Positions 11,861 to 24,617 are shown, numbered from the stretch's first letter. The stretch: 64,000 nucleotides of DNA from Riptortus pedestris (GCA_019009955.1 CM032229.1:145993501-146057500), one strand, 5' to 3'. Notes: a model not told the origin generated them from the letters alone. Program-made: numbers and translations.

Positions 11861-12063
11861 TCTCAGGTAAGAAAAAACGCCTCGTTCCTTCACTAGGAAC
11901 CAAGGATTCCCTGTGACTGCCACAGGGAGTCACAGGGAATCCTTGGTTCCTGTCACATCATTGTGAAGAGCAGGGCACTGATGATGGAGCGTATGCTCTG
12001 AAAGCGCTCTGTCACAACGAATAAAGAATAGTGAAGGAACGAGGCGTTTTTTCTTACCTGAGA
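11861..12063. mobile_element. Nested palindromic element with 35-bp perfect terminal inverted repeats
   Basis: The outer arms 11861-11895 and 12029-12063 are exact reverse complements over 35 bases. Directly inside the left arm, 11895-11918 and 11928-11951 form a second perfect 24-bp hairpin with a 9-base loop. The remaining 77 bases (11952-12028) hold a hammerhead-ribozyme-like core. The 14-base word AAAATACCACCTCC occurs at 11813-11826 and again at 12063-12076, just outside the right arm but 34 bases outside the left one. It may be part of a target duplication or of a larger unit. No protein is encoded. Confidence 0.75.
11972..12013 (+). ncRNA. Hammerhead ribozyme-like motif (type I, minimal helix III)
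   Basis: CTGATGA is at 11978-11984 and GAA at 12000-12002. Helix I can pair GGCA (11974-11977) with TGTC (12010-12013). Helix II pairs GGAGC with GCTCT around a GTAT loop, with one G-U pair and a bulged U next to the core. Helix III is only AGC/GCT (12003-12008) with no loop, and C12009 sits at the cleavage position. Short self-complementary helix III is characteristic of the hammerheads known in Penelope-like elements. The bulge at the base of helix II is non-canonical, so activity is uncertain. Confidence 0.4.
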
Positions 12064-12689
12064 AAATACCACCTCCTCTCTTTAGTTCAATGTAAGAATT
12101 ACCCTAACCTGGTTGCAGGGAAAAAAATATCCCGTTCGTACAATTAAATTCTAAAATGTCACATTCATATTTAGCAACCGAAGTGCCCAGATAGGAACAG
12201 AATAGCACACACTACATCCAGATAATGTGAGCGCCTATAAGAATTATAGGTGCTATAATTTGGTGTATGAAAACGATCGCTATGTTCTCTCACAAGAAGA
12301 TACAAAAAAGACATGGGAAAAGCTCAAATGGTTAAACGATATTTAATCGTATTATGTAAAAAGAAAGATAGCTGAAATTGGACCAGTGGGAGGGGAGAGA
12401 ATTTCGAACATACAATTTTGATAATTCATTTTCATTATTTTATTTAATAGAAATACAAAAAAGCAATTCGCCATTAACACCTGGTTTTCATTCCATGTTT
12501 CCAAATCGGCCTTAAATAAAATAATAGCTTGGCGGACAGACCTCCTGGGGATAACACCTCTTTCCATGTCTATGATTCTTGCGTTTGGGCTTAGTCCGAT
12601 TATCGATAGTATATGAGTCGAGTCAGCCGTTAATGTTTGGAGGCTTCCTTCTTGGAGATTTGGCAAGTAAAAGTTATAGTAGACTTATT

Positions 12690-13115
12690 GTGTTACCATA
12701 ATTTATAGATAGAAACATAACAGACGATTCCGACAAATTTACGGACTGCTAAATAGAAGATCTCACTTGTCTACAGATAACAAACTAGCAATGTACAAGT
12801 TACTACTAAAACCAATATGGACATACATAATAGATGTGTGGGGTACAGCAAACCTTCGATCACCAGACGCATTCAGACTTTCCAAACCATAGTCCTGCTT
12901 ACCATAGCAGATGCTCCAAATTATATTTCAAACCTCACCCTCCATAAAGAGCTTAATATCCCATTTGTAAAGGACCTAATTCCCTAATGATTCAGAAAAT
13001 TCCACGGCAGGCTGACCAATCATCCTAATCCAGAAGTCCTAGCCCATTCCAGTACCACTCATCCATATTCCCCTCCACGGCGACTCCATGTCACAGAGAT
13101 CTCCAATAGAAGTCA
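12690..13115 (+). pseudogene. Jockey-like LINE reverse transcriptase C-terminal fragment
   Basis: A frame with breaks reads RQIYGLLNRRSHLSTDNKLA, then a KPIWTY...DVWGTA block, then pieces like ISNLTLHKELNIPFVKDLI and GRLTNHPNPEVL. It ends with YSPPRRL. LxxDNKLxxYKxxLKPIWTYxxxxWGTA is the hallmark of the region after the polymerase domain in Jockey-clade elements. Stops and frameshifts interrupt it. A T run of about 24 bases follows at 13179-13202. It is dead. Confidence 0.7.
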
Positions 13116-13204
13116 AATGAAGTGATAGCAGTATTGTAATATTATAGCCAGACCTGAAATTGTTTTCTTATGATTTGTTTTTTTTTTTTTTTTTTTTTTT
13201 TTGC

Positions 13205-13966
13205 AGGAAATTCTAAAGAGTATTTACGTCATCTTTCTTCTTAAAATACGTAGATTCATTTTATGTAAATCTTGGTGTATAAAATTATGACCAACCAGGC
13301 AGTTTGAAAGTATTTTGTGTTTAGCTGGTCATAAATACCAATATTCAAAACAAACAATTCTACACAGTGATAAGCAACAAGTCGGCAGCTTAGCCAAGCT
13401 TAGATCATCGGGAGATCTCTAGCGCTTAAAACACTTATTTTGAATCAATAATAAGGATTCAATTGAACACAAGGCCACCCTTCCGAAGTGTTTTTACCAG
13501 AGGAAAGAAAGCAGTGTTGCTGGATCAAAGACCATGACCTACAACTTTCATACACTATAAACTCATCGGCCGTTGCCCTCCAGTCATCTAGAGTTTCTTA
13601 TTCCATAACACCTGTCACATCTTTAAAGAGGTTTTTTCCCCTTCCTATTTATATTTAGTTTTATTCTATCTGGAATTATCTGATGGCCTACTGACATTAA
13701 TTTCCACTTCCTGTCTCGTTGCTCCTACAATTTCCACTTTTTCGGAGATTTCAGTATTTTTGTCTGTCCGTCTCAATAAAATTTGGTATCCATATTTACA
13801 AATATTTATTGGGTCATAATTAAAGACAACTACTGACTAAGTGGTTTCTTTAAATTAAACATTCCAACCCCCTAAAACAATGTGGTATACTGTTTAGTTA
13901 CACCCTTGGGACTATATTATTTAAAAAGCAAATACATATTATTCTTGTCTTAATTCATAAATGAGG
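13205..13966. other. AT-rich intergenic sequence
   Basis: No gene or repeat family member could be supported. Confidence 0.35.
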
Positions 13967-14135
13967 GGCCCAGGTTGGCCATGTGAGCTAAAGCATTAGC
14001 CTTAATCTCACATGGTAAACCTAGAGTCACGAGTTCGATTCACGCCTAGGCAATATTGATTTTTTCAGCGACGAACTCAATAAATAAAATCCTAAGTGCC
14101 ACCCTGGCTTAAAAAATTTCCTTAAATGGAAAATA
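13967..14135 (+). repeat. tRNA-derived SINE copy
   Basis: Begins 'ggggcccaggttggccatgtgag', continues to the B-box GAGTTCGATTC and then 'cgcctaggcaatattgatttt...cgacgaactcaataaataaaatcc'. The 3' part after 'ccaccctggct' is decayed. Confidence 0.75.
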
Positions 14136-14844
14136 AAATGATTGACCCATACTTCAACGAAATAGGAGTTTAGAGTGCCCTTCCAGCCTTTATCTCATGA
14201 CTTGGTTTTCCGCCAGAAACTCTCCTCTTGTTTCTATGGCTGACATTTTTTGAATGAAAACATTACACCATTTGATTGTCAGATAGTTTCTCTAACTTTT
14301 GGTGCCAAAATCATCGCGAGCATTCATGAGCTAGGTTCTGCACTCATGGACTAAGTTCTTTCTGTTATGGAAGCAAATAACAGAGAAAAAAATTATCTAC
14401 TATTAACATAATATAATAATATTGATACATATCTGGACCTATAGGGAGTTGATAGGTGACTGGCTTGACCCGGTCGTCACTGGTTCTTGGCATTCAATTC
14501 AATCTCATTTCATAAATAGCTGCTAAACTCAATCGAGTAAAACATTATGTTTTAGGGACATATAACCTATAATTGATATAAGTAACTCCATGACAAAACA
14601 TTTTGGTACCTCCTGAAACTTAAAGTTTTGACTATAAAAATTGCTTCACTTTAAAAAATCTGAACAATTATCTTTGATAAAAACATACTTTTTAGAGGCT
14701 CTTTTTTTAGCTCCACTCATGATTATATATGTTGGGAACCACCATATTTGAACGATCTCCACGATTAATAGAGTCATCAAAATATTAAAATTACTTCATT
14801 AAGTAGGTAAGTCAAATTTCAACAGCTAGATGGGAGCAGACGAT

Positions 14845-14965
14845 GAATAATATAATTTTGAACGGACCCCATTTTTATCATTTAATATAGAAGATTGATG
14901 GGCATTTGGTGACATTTTTCGAAAAAAGTGTCATGTGTACAACAGCTGATTTCCCTTAAGTTAAA
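14845..14965 (-). mobile_element. HINE-like 5' end, inverted fragment
   Basis: 'ttgaacggaccccatttttatcat...gattgatgggcattt' followed by 'gtgtacaacagctgatttcccttaag' is the reverse of the family's first 120 bases. The microsatellite and the body are absent. Confidence 0.6.
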
Positions 14966-15247
14966 TTTCTAAAAATGCGCCATGGGGAGTGATTTGCAAA
15001 ATGTTTATCATTTTTTCCTGACTATTGTTTGATATGTCACGAACCACGATAACTTATGCGGCTAATTCCGTAGTTCTTTCATAGTTGCATGTCCTATTCA
15101 GACATCTCCTTCAGCTCGGAGGGCAGTTTGGCTAGTGTCCAGTACATCCTTGACCCGTCCAGTAGCCTGCCTCGAGAAAGGTGTCCAACTGCAAGAGTGA
15201 CAGTCCTCTCTCTCTGTCTGTCCGATCGTGGGTGGGGAGTAGAACCA

Positions 15248-15287
15248 CTATATAAACCTCGTTCATTCCTTCGGACCATATCAGTCT
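15248..15287 (+). promoter_or_regulatory. TATA box and TCAGT initiator of the peptide gene at 15339
   Basis: TATAAA is at 15251-15256 and TCAGTC at 15281-15286, so the TATA starts 32 bases before the initiator A (15283). This spacing and initiator are those of arthropod focused promoters. The predicted leader is 56 bases and CA-rich (CAACAACCACAAACAACC type), therefore probably unstructured. The other three members have the same spacing. Confidence 0.75.
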
Positions 15288-15338
15288 TCTGACAACTTCT
15301 TCCAACAACCACAAACAACCAAACAACAACCAGCTGCA

Positions 15339-18300
15339 ATGGCCGCCATCTTCAAGGTAATATCACTAAGAATGAATAGCAAAATTAAAACATTTTAAAC
15401 AATCTAATTTGCTCCTTGAAGTAAATTAATCAATGGTTTATTAAAACATTTATTCTATCTAGAAAATAAATAGAAGTAATTATCATTTTAATATTTAGGA
15501 AAAGTGAAATTAATATAAATTCCTTAACTTCGGTGTTGTGCAAGCGAAAATGTTGGGCTCGTAAACGTTTTGTAATGCCGCAAAAAACTGTCTAACTTCG
15601 AATTAAAAGAGGCCAAACGTATATTCATCTAACTTCTAATTACATAAAAACCATAAATAAGCTCCCGTTTTCTGCCAGAGTAATACTTTTATTTGAATAT
15701 TTTTCTTTAAAAACAAGTAAGTAACATTCAATTAAAAACACACACAGGATCATAGTCGGATTTATCCTAAATTTTTCATATTCCGGATGATTTTAGTTTC
15801 ATAATACCAAAAAAAAAAAAGTTGTTTTCATTCAAATTTCTCGGTTATGGCTTTCTAATAGTTTTTAAATGTTTGCTCGATTTGAAAATATGAATTGTTT
15901 ATTACCACACAGAATGAAAATATATAAAACATGATTATTGAAAGAAAACTCATACAACCACTTGGGTTACCCTAAAAATTTTTGTATCTGTTGTTCAATA
16001 AACGGCAGGGATGTGAGTTCTCAAAATTAGAACTGATATGACAGTATGCTGAATACGAACATGAGACCTCGCTGTTTATAGATAAGTGGCTGGCCTCTGT
16101 AAAGCACACTTCACCTAATTAAAAACTAATATGATCCTCCATTATCAAAGGAGGAGGTCCTTTTTAATATCCTTTATACACGAAACTCGTTTTCCCCATA
16201 CATGATAAATGGCACTCTAAAAGAGCACGCACACGTGTGTGTATGCATAGGCACACACACTTATTTGATACATAAAACTATTAAAATATTCCTTATGAAC
16301 GGTATTTATATTTATAGTATATGACCCATTCCATCGAAGGAAACTGTAGCAATTTTAATTATCGAAAATGTTTAAAAAAGAAGTCCGAGCTTCCCACTTC
16401 CTACGTCATATATATATAAATAGAAGTATTTTATCATCCTTTAAGGGACGGTTTTCCTTAAATACTCTCTTTTGAGGAAAAATCTCCCTTATAGATGTGT
16501 AGTTCTTCAGAAGACAGCTCAGGAAAGAAGTTTGAACTTTCAATATCCTCAGTTAGAAACAAGGTTCACAGTATTGCGTCTGCTTTAAAAAATTCTCTAG
16601 TTTCATGAGGCCAATTTTCCACATTTTAAAAAGGTTTTTATGAGGATCTCGTTACATTAATAAATATGACCATATGACTTGTATGCAGAAATGTGACCAC
16701 GTAGACAACCCCTCTAAGTATTCCTTCAATAAATCCCAAAATAAACGATAGTATTTTTGTATTTATATTTATCTTTAATAAAATATGTATTTTTAAAGAT
16801 GTCGCATGCTACAATCTTTTAGATATTTGTAACACTATACAAAAGCTGTATACTGTCGGAGGGATCAGGTTAGCTAGCCATGTGGGTTAAAGTGTTTGTC
16901 TTAATCTCATATAGTAAACCTAGAGTTACAAATCCGATTCCCGCATGAGAAATAGGAGTTTATTTAATGACAAACTAATTAAATATAATCCTTATCCCCT
17001 ATTATGGGGTTCTAAAAATTCGGAAGCAGAATTTAAAACGGAATTTCCAGCCAGCCTATGGACTATGGGTTTATTGCCGATTTATGTTAGTATTTATTTA
17101 CCAAAGGATAAGGATTATGAGGCATTTACTTGCGACTGTGGTCAAGTCGATCTAACATCTCAAACTAATTTATTTAACGTTTTAGATCATAAAGACGTAC
17201 CTTATTTAATAAATAGGGTGCTAACCTTTAGTTAACCCAATTTGACTTAGTAGCATAACCAGCAACGATTAATTGTAAAAGTTATATAATTAAACGAAAA
17301 AGTAAGAAAGAAATAATATTACGCGGCTCTAATCCCTTAAAATGTTAATTTAATTGCATAATTTTACATCTGGTAAAAACTGAATATTTGTTCCGTATTT
17401 CTATCAATTACTAGTGTTTTATTTATTAAAAAGAATGAATAAAGAAATAAATTTGCATGGTGTTTTCTCTACTATATTTAGTAATTTGCATGAAAACGAT
17501 TTCATCAATCCCCTGAAAATGGGCAAATACAATTATAATGGGTATAAAATCTCATTTCTGTAAATAACTCATATTTACATTATTTAAATATAAATTATTT
17601 AAGTTAAATAAATATTATAAGGATTTATGAATGTTATTTTTTTAATTTATTTCCATACTGGGATTAGTTTGAAAATAATAATCTCCTCTCCTCGATTACT
17701 CGGCTGGCTAAAGTCAAATAGATGCCTTCCATTGAGAAGTCTGTCCCATTGAGTAGATCCCAGTCAATGCCTTTCAGATCGTTCAATTTTCCATGAACGG
17801 AAATAAATGAGGCAGCTCTTGTCAAGCTTTATCTAGGAGTAATTTATTATCTCTCTAAAGAATGGATTCTTAATTACATGATTAATGAATGGGCTTCTGG
17901 AAAAATTAAAACTTAAGTGGAAAGTAAGTTGGATTAAAATTTTTCTCATTAAAAACCATTCTGTTAGCTAAAAATTCTGTGATTTTTTTTAAATTAAATT
18001 CAGTATGCCAAATACAAGTAAATAATAATACAGTTCTTAAAATATACTTGACATTCCACTGAGAATTAATATTTTAGATGTCCTTCAAGCATAGTTTTTA
18101 CATGTTTTCCTACAATAGGCACATTAATTTTTTAAAGACGCGGTGCAAATTAAAATGTTTTGGAAATGAGATTTTTAACACTTTAGTAACAAAAAACACT
18201 TAGTTAACACTTCTTTTTTTTGTGGAACAAGAGCTACAAACACAACGTACATAAATATACAATACAGGGAGGGAGAGACACAGAATCGATACTCTTAAAA

Positions 18301-18758
18301 TTCTTACAAAGAGATCCCTACATATTTTTATATAATTACAAAATATTTCCAACGAAACGCAAATCCGGCATTACACACAAATGGCTATAACATTCCACCT
18401 GCATTTCAATTTTCTATTGTAATACAAATCCTATACTTCAACTGGCAAGGCGACAATCCGTAGTATATTCGATAATTGTAAAACTGAAATAAGTAGACAA
18501 GAATTAAAAATATAAATGACTTTATTTATTAATTACAAAAGGAAGTACTGTATACAATTTTAGAAACTACCTTTTTCAATAAGTCTGGTGACTAAATAGA
18601 TTTCGAGGAGACGCAGAATAACCGAGACATGCAGGAATTAGTATTTTTCTCTTTACCAAAATATTTCACTTCTTTGATTTGAATTTTGGATATGACATTG
18701 AAATATGACGTGAGGTATAACGATTGAGTAAAAATGGTTGAATTTTCTTGCACGCGCG

Positions 18759-18796
<38 letters not shown>

Positions 18797-21246
18797 AGTA
18801 TATACTTGTGTGTGTATGTTCATCAATTTATCATCTATTTTGGTAAACCTACCAAGTATTCTATGTGGATTTTATTGTATCGTAATGAAAATCTCTGTGG
18901 TGGATTTCTGCTTAAAGTCCACTAATAACATCGTTTATTAACATTCAACCCTCATTAATGCCCATTGGCCTAATTGACTTTAAACCACCTAAAACAATTA
19001 ATTATGATCTCACAATAATAAATTTTAAATTAAAATTTCCACGAAGAGCCATGCTCGTGCCGTTTTTGAGTCTTTGTAATGAGAGTGAACAAACCACTCA
19101 GATTAGGAGATCAAATGTTTTGAGAGATTGTGCTAGCTGTAATTAACCCATTACGCACAAATGGTCCCGCTGAATTTAGTTTGGATGAGGCACTAAACTT
19201 GAAAGATATCATCAGCTCATTTTCCACGCAATGGAGTTGGCAAGGGGATAAATCCAACGGATAACATCTCATCTTCTACTTCATGCGTTAAATTAAAATT
19301 TGTCAGCCAACTGTAAAAGTGAATCCTAACTATTTCATTAAATAATTTTCTTTTTTAATAAAACTGTGTACTTTAAAAATTAGTCCCGTTAAGTCTTAGA
19401 ATCATAGAGCGGACGTTAACATACAAGAAATTAATATTTTTCATTTCATGCCTTTGTCCTTTATCATATTGATACGGGTTTGATGATTATATAGCTAAAT
19501 AAACTTTTTTTGCTGGCAAGTATTGTAACATTGCAAGCCTAACATAGTAATGAAGTTTTTTTAAACTCCGAAACACCGCCGAACTCAAAATTTGTTGAAA
19601 AAATTCTATTATTTTTTATTAGCGAAAATAGTCTTTTAGCTAATTGCTGTACTAACCGTTTTATTACCATTCATTACCTTTGTACATAAATAAATGTTGA
19701 ATTCATTAGATACTTTTACGCAAATCAAACCCTCTTTTTCGCTGTAAGACATTTATTTGTCATGTTTAATGATTTAAAAATAACAAAGCCCCATTAAAAT
19801 GGGCAATAACTGTAGAGATCTGTCCGCTACCTAGTCCTATAAATAACGTAAACGGTAAGCTAAATAAATAAATAATTGAAGGCATTTTTTGATGCCATAT
19901 ATACCCAATAGCCTGCGCGTCGTGTAACCAGATTTTCCTCGTGGTGGAATGATACACATACGATAAAATTCTTGTTCTGCTATCCAAAAATACAGGTAAA
20001 ACCATTAATATCGGTGTTGCAAGAAAATTTACAGAAACGTACAGAATATGTAAAATTTTTCAATCCGATGAGTAATAATGACGATAAATGCCCTGAGAAT
20101 AAAAATAATGTACGTACAAATTTTAAATACAATTATTTTTGTCATCTAGTGTATCTGGACAGTCCAAGTGTAGACATTGGAAAAATTGTCCATAAATCGT
20201 GTATTGACTTAAAAGTCAAAGTTATTTTACTTTAGGTGAATCTATTAAAATGTGTTTGCTGAGCATTTATTTTAATAAATTGTTTTGGCAACATTTTCTG
20301 TAAGTCTTCCAAACTAAACACAGACACCGACATTCTATTTCCTTGTTAATTTATTATAAGAAAATATTCACTGACAGATAGTAGTTAACTTATTATTTAC
20401 ATTACCTGTTGCTCTATTCAAACAGATGAAAATAAGTAGTCTTTAAAGAGGAGATTGAGTTATCGTCGACGGGAAACGCTGGTCTAGACAGATATTTGAA
20501 GGTACTGAGTGGTGGATGCATTTATGTTCCTTTGGCACCAGATAAAAATGGCCAGGCTCTCTTTCTTGTCAAAGCGGACAGACGTTTTTAGTGTTGTTGA
20601 TTGCCCTGGTCCGATGCCAGATGACGCAGCCCGGTGCATTTGTGCCTTCCTTTGGCGCGGCAGGCATTGAAATGTCTTTGATGGTAAGGAGCCCGCACAT
20701 CCTCCCAACGTGTGCAGTAAATAATTTACAGCTGGCAGCATTATAGGCCCGGACGGATGTCATCAAAGTGACACACCGAATGTGTGCTAACAAGAATCGT
20801 TTAGTCCACAGAGGTAAATATTAGAGAGTGAATTCAAAGGATTAATGATACTTACTGATATCCATTTGAAATACGTTTTTTTCTTGATAACCTGGAGCAT
20901 TTCAATGATATATTAACTACCAGAAAAACAGATCAGAACAGAATTGATTGTTCTACTTGTTCTATTCAATATATTTATTTCTAAATTTATATCCACTATA
21001 GAAGAGAAATAAAATTAACTTAGCTTTCCATCCCCAAAATTCTAAAACAAAAAAAAATATCAACATAAAATTTCATTAAACAGTTAGAACTAAAGTAAGT
21101 GTTCAATGATGTTCTTTTTTAATCATTTCAGAGCATTATGAGTGTTGATCGATACTATTTAAAGTGTTTTTCCTTTGCCTGTGCTGTTAGCATATGCCAG
21201 AACGCGTATTTAATAAGTGGTTACGCATCTACCCCCATCCCCCTTA

Positions 21247-21292
<46 letters not shown>

Positions 21293-21829
21293 CAGTGACC
21301 ACCAACTTTGTTTGGCCCATATCAATTTTGGAGCGTAAACGTTTCTTGAAATCAAAACGAGAATAGGGATGTGGTAAAATGGAAAACGGTTAGTACTTCG
21401 CTAATTATGCTTCGGATTGAAAACAAAAGTTACACACCTAGTCTTGTTTATAAATCATTTTCCATTAGTGATTCAATAAATTATTCTTTACCTCCAATAA
21501 TAATTGAATTATTAGTTTTTTGGGTTCTTCAGTCTTCAGTAAACCTTCACTTCTACTCAAATAATTTTGGCTCTAACCAATTATATCACTAAACATTTCA
21601 GGTCGTGCTTACATTTCAAGCATTCTCAGTATAAGTTTCTTACATAAGACGAAACAGAAACTATACAATACGATGACATATGTAATCCAGCTTCTTAGTT
21701 AACGGACCTTTTAGCAGATTTCCATTAAGGGAAATCAGCTATTGAGGTCGTACTCATGGCGCGATTTTCAAAAATGTCTTCAAATATCCATCGATCCCAC
21801 CCATGAGATCACGAAAATGAAGTCCGTTC

Positions 21830-21871
<42 letters not shown>

Positions 21872-22686
21872 TGTTAACGCTCTAGCGGTCTCAATTTTTG
21901 CTTGATCGTTACCAAAATCGATATTTAAACGTTTTCTATACGTCGGATCGAAAATTTGTATAGAACCAATCTTATTTCCAATTACATTTTCTATTAATAT
22001 TGTTATATACATTTATTCTCTACCTTGAATATTATCCGAGATATGAGAAATTGATTTATATTATGTGTGTAAACGTACGGATGATGATATCGGCTAACTT
22101 CGGTCCTAGTAATGGGTTTCCGGCAAAAGCTAGTTTGGCCTTTTCCGTAACTGTTTGGCCTTCGTAAAATTTCTATATTGTAAAACTTCACCTGGGAAAT
22201 CTGCTTTGTTTACGCAGCCCCTGCGTGACGGAGTTTTGGGCTTGAATGCAATAGCTTAATCACACGAACGTCCTTTTAACAGCGCCGATATCATGACCCT
22301 AAATAGGTTTTCGATTGGCATTCCCGTCCCATGAATGATCAGAGCTGGAACAGTAGAGCAATTATCGACTTGCAGTGGGTAGGCCTAATTATCATTCAGG
22401 CAACCGGAATGTGAAAGTTGCCGTATGAACAGCTGTTACGGGATCGGCTCCGAAGTATTGGACACAAGTCATAATACCAAATAATAACTACACAGCTCGT
22501 TATCTCTATTACAAGACTCGGTCTAAGGAAGTGGAACATTCTAAGTCGTGATTGCTAGTTCCATGCCATATATCCTATCTCATTATATATTTCAAAATAT
22601 TTGAAGCAATTAAGAACAGTCTTGTTTTAAATTTCTTTTGCGACTCTTAGTGTATAATATCTTTCAGTTTTCTTTAGGTCATATAC

Positions 22687-22758
<72 letters not shown>

Positions 22759-22909
22759 CATATGTAAACAACAGTACGGTATAGTTTTCTTATTCAAACA
22801 TTTTTTTTAAGCTATCTGCTATTGAGGTCGTACTCATGACGGGATTATCGAAATTTTTCTTCAAATATCCATCGATCCTACCCAGGATATGACGAAAATG
22901 AGGTCGGTT

Positions 22910-23004
<95 letters not shown>

Positions 23005-24328
23005 CTGTTGCCACTCTCTCGGTCGTAATTATTGTTCAATCGTTACCAAACTTGATAGTTAGAGCAAAGGTTGGCCGTGCGAGTTATGGAGTTGGTGCTA
23101 ATCTAGTTGTAGAACTAGAGTGGCGTGTTCGATTCCAGCCATGGAGAGTAGAAATTTATTTAGTGACGGACTCAATAAATAAACTCCTTGAGCTCACCCT
23201 GGCTAGACAAGGGTGGGAACCTGTAGATAACCCGTCCCGATTAGCCTAGTATCATAAAGTGGACGTAAATAATAATAAATAAAAAACTTAATATTTAGTC
23301 GTTTTATGTAAAAAATTATCAAGTTAGTCAACGGCTGAAATTGGACCAGGGGAAGGAGGGGGGGCGGTTAAGAGTGGGGGATTTTCGAAAATTCAAAATA
23401 TCTCCGTTACTATACGTCGGATTGAAACATTGTATAGAACCTATCTTATTGCAAATTAAATGTATTATAATTATTGTTATATACATTTATTCTCTATCTT
23501 GAATATTAACTGAGATATTTGCATTTTTCAGTTGTCAGCCTTCCACTTCTACTTTTGTTATATAAACAATACTCCATTACATTCGAATAATAAACCACAT
23601 TATTCGAACCATAAATACCAAATATTGTATTCAAGAGAACTTTATTATACGAGATGCATGCAAATATGTTGTGGTGACTCCCCCCGTCTTAAGGTCTTGG
23701 ACTACTAAAATTTGATTGATTGAGATAAAATTTATTCTGACTCATTATTAAGTACAGTACGAGATGTAGTAAATAGTTCTCAATAAAATTAATATGTTAT
23801 ACTCTGATATATTTCAGTAATTGTTTTTCTTTCCGGTGTGAGGCTGGAAGTCCTGTTTGTTTACATACAAAACGTTTCCCGTCGTAAAGGGGAAGATTTC
23901 TTATTACCGTTTTTTTTTTTATTCACTTAATATTCACGGTGGTGTTGTGTTGCAAGTATGTAGATTTATTTATTACTAAACTTCACGAGGGAAATTCGCT
24001 TAGTTTACGCAACCCCTGCGTGATGGACTTTTCTAGTTTTAACAATGAAAGCAAATCCTTCGTCCTTTTCATACATCTCTCCCCCTCTCCTCATACTTGC
24101 CTCCACCAACTTGCGACTAGTATTTATATTTTCTATTTCTTTCTATTTCAGTTCTTCTTCATGATCCTTTTCGCCGCTTTCGCCATGGCCCAGGAGTACG
24201 GACACGGTGGATACGGACACGGCTACAGCCACCATGAGCCAGCCATCTCAACCCAGAACCAGGTCCTCCACGCCTACCACCCAGTGCCCGTCGTAATCAA
24301 GAAGAGCTACGGACATGGAGGATACTAA
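15339..24328 (+). CDS. Short secreted Gly/Tyr/His-rich peptide, two exons
   Basis: Exon 1 codes MAAIFK (15339-15356) and is followed by GTAATA. Exon 2 is 24152-24328, after a pyrimidine tract and TTTCAG. Joined in phase 0 they give 64 residues. Residues 1-19 form a signal peptide with hydrophobic core FFFMILFAAFAMA. Cleavage after AMA would leave an N-terminal Gln. The mature part of about 45 residues starts QEYGHGGYGHGY and ends AYHPVPVVIKK-SYGHGGY, with no Cys. AATAAA is at 24398. The pairing of exons rests on shared structure with the copies at 41607 and 52421. The 8.8-kb intron is the longest of the four and contains HINE and SINE insertions. A HINE end lies only about 120 bases before exon 2. 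The family is not recognised. Gly/Tyr/His composition fits cuticle, adhesive or antimicrobial peptides, but that is inference. Confidence 0.75.
16862..17000 (+). repeat. tRNA-derived SINE, 5' part
   Basis: 'caggttagctagccatgtgggttaaag', 'catatagtaaacctagagt', a B-box-like CCGATTCC and 'aataggagtttatttaatgac' match the family head. The 3' half is not recognisable. Confidence 0.65.
18764..18795. repeat. (CA)n microsatellite
   Basis: A CA run following 'cacgcgcgcacg'. It lies in the long intron of the 15339 gene. Confidence 0.85.
21250..21290. repeat. (TA)n microsatellite
   Basis: A TA run of about 40 bases without the usual HINE flanks. Confidence 0.85.
21711..22236 (+). mobile_element. HINE-like element, near-complete
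   Basis: It starts TTAGCAGATTTCC at 21711 and has a TA tract at 21836-21869 followed by 'ctgttaacgctctagcgg'. An internal deletion removes the middle of the G-rich body. It ends GGGAAATCTGCT, 'ttgtttacgcagcccctgcgtgacgg'. It lies in the long intron of the 15339 gene. Confidence 0.75.
22681..22757. repeat. (TA)n microsatellite
   Basis: About 70 bases of TA not flanked by the usual HINE words. It precedes the next HINE copy by about 50 bases. Confidence 0.85.
22805..24034 (+). mobile_element. HINE-like element with a SINE inserted
   Basis: The 5' end is worn ('taagctatctgctattgaggtcgtactcatgacgg'). The core is a CT tract (22916-22950) followed by a TA tract (22951-23000). The body is split by a SINE at 23063-23286 and resumes with 'ttaatatttagtcgttttatgta'. 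It ends 'cttagtttacgcaacccctgcgtgatggac' at about 24031, roughly 120 bases upstream of the second exon of the 15339 gene. Confidence 0.75.
23063..23286 (+). repeat. tRNA-derived SINE inserted in HINE
   Basis: A full-length SINE: 'aaaggttggccgtgcgagttatgg', B-box GTTCGATTCC, 'aaatttatttagtgacggactcaataaataaa', 'accctggctagacaagggtgggaacctgtagataacccgtcccgattagcc', and an (AATA)n tail. Flanking words 'cttgatagttag' (about 23051) and 'cttaatatttag' (about 23287) look like a target duplication with two changes. Confidence 0.75.
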
Positions 24329-24617
24329 TTTATTTATTTCTGACCAACCTAAATATACCTTCCCTATCCCAAATCCATATTCCCGACCTCCCTTCTCAAT
24401 AAACATGTAAAAAAATCTACAAAAAATATATATTTTTTTAAAAATAAAATATTTCTCTTCTTATAACTTGACCCTCCTCCATCCCAATGAATTGCACAAT
24501 GGCATTAAAACTCATAGGTTACCATATCTATTAAACTTATACAATAGTCATATATTGTCTACAAATTTGCCATAAAATGGTCACTGCAACATTAATTCAA
24601 CTTACTCAACATTCCTT

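Larger units (their letters stand above)
15357..21710. other. Intron of the 15339 gene, first 6.3 kb
   Basis: AT-rich intron sequence. It contains a SINE fragment at 16862-17000 and CA and TA microsatellites at 18764-18795 and 21250-21290. A GC-richer patch at about 20490-20800 has no recognisable frame. Several frames of 60-96 codons occur, but none has a family resemblance or splice context that supports a gene. Confidence 0.4.

Noticed and set aside
12352..12666. 104-codon frame on the minus strand
   Set aside because: No recognisable motif, no splice context and partly repeat-derived sequence at its end (PPTGPISAI from the HINE body).
15089..15339. Three overlapping frames around the first exon at 15339
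   Set aside because: They overlap the promoter and leader of the peptide gene and have no family resemblance.
16945..17235. 96-codon frame with a Cys pair (CDCGQ)
   Set aside because: Its first part is SINE sequence. The remainder has no homology that I can name and no splice or promoter support.
23939..24328. A single 129-codon gene starting at 23939
   Set aside because: The first 71 codons are HINE sequence and intron. The real coding part starts at the acceptor before 24152, as shown by the three related genes.
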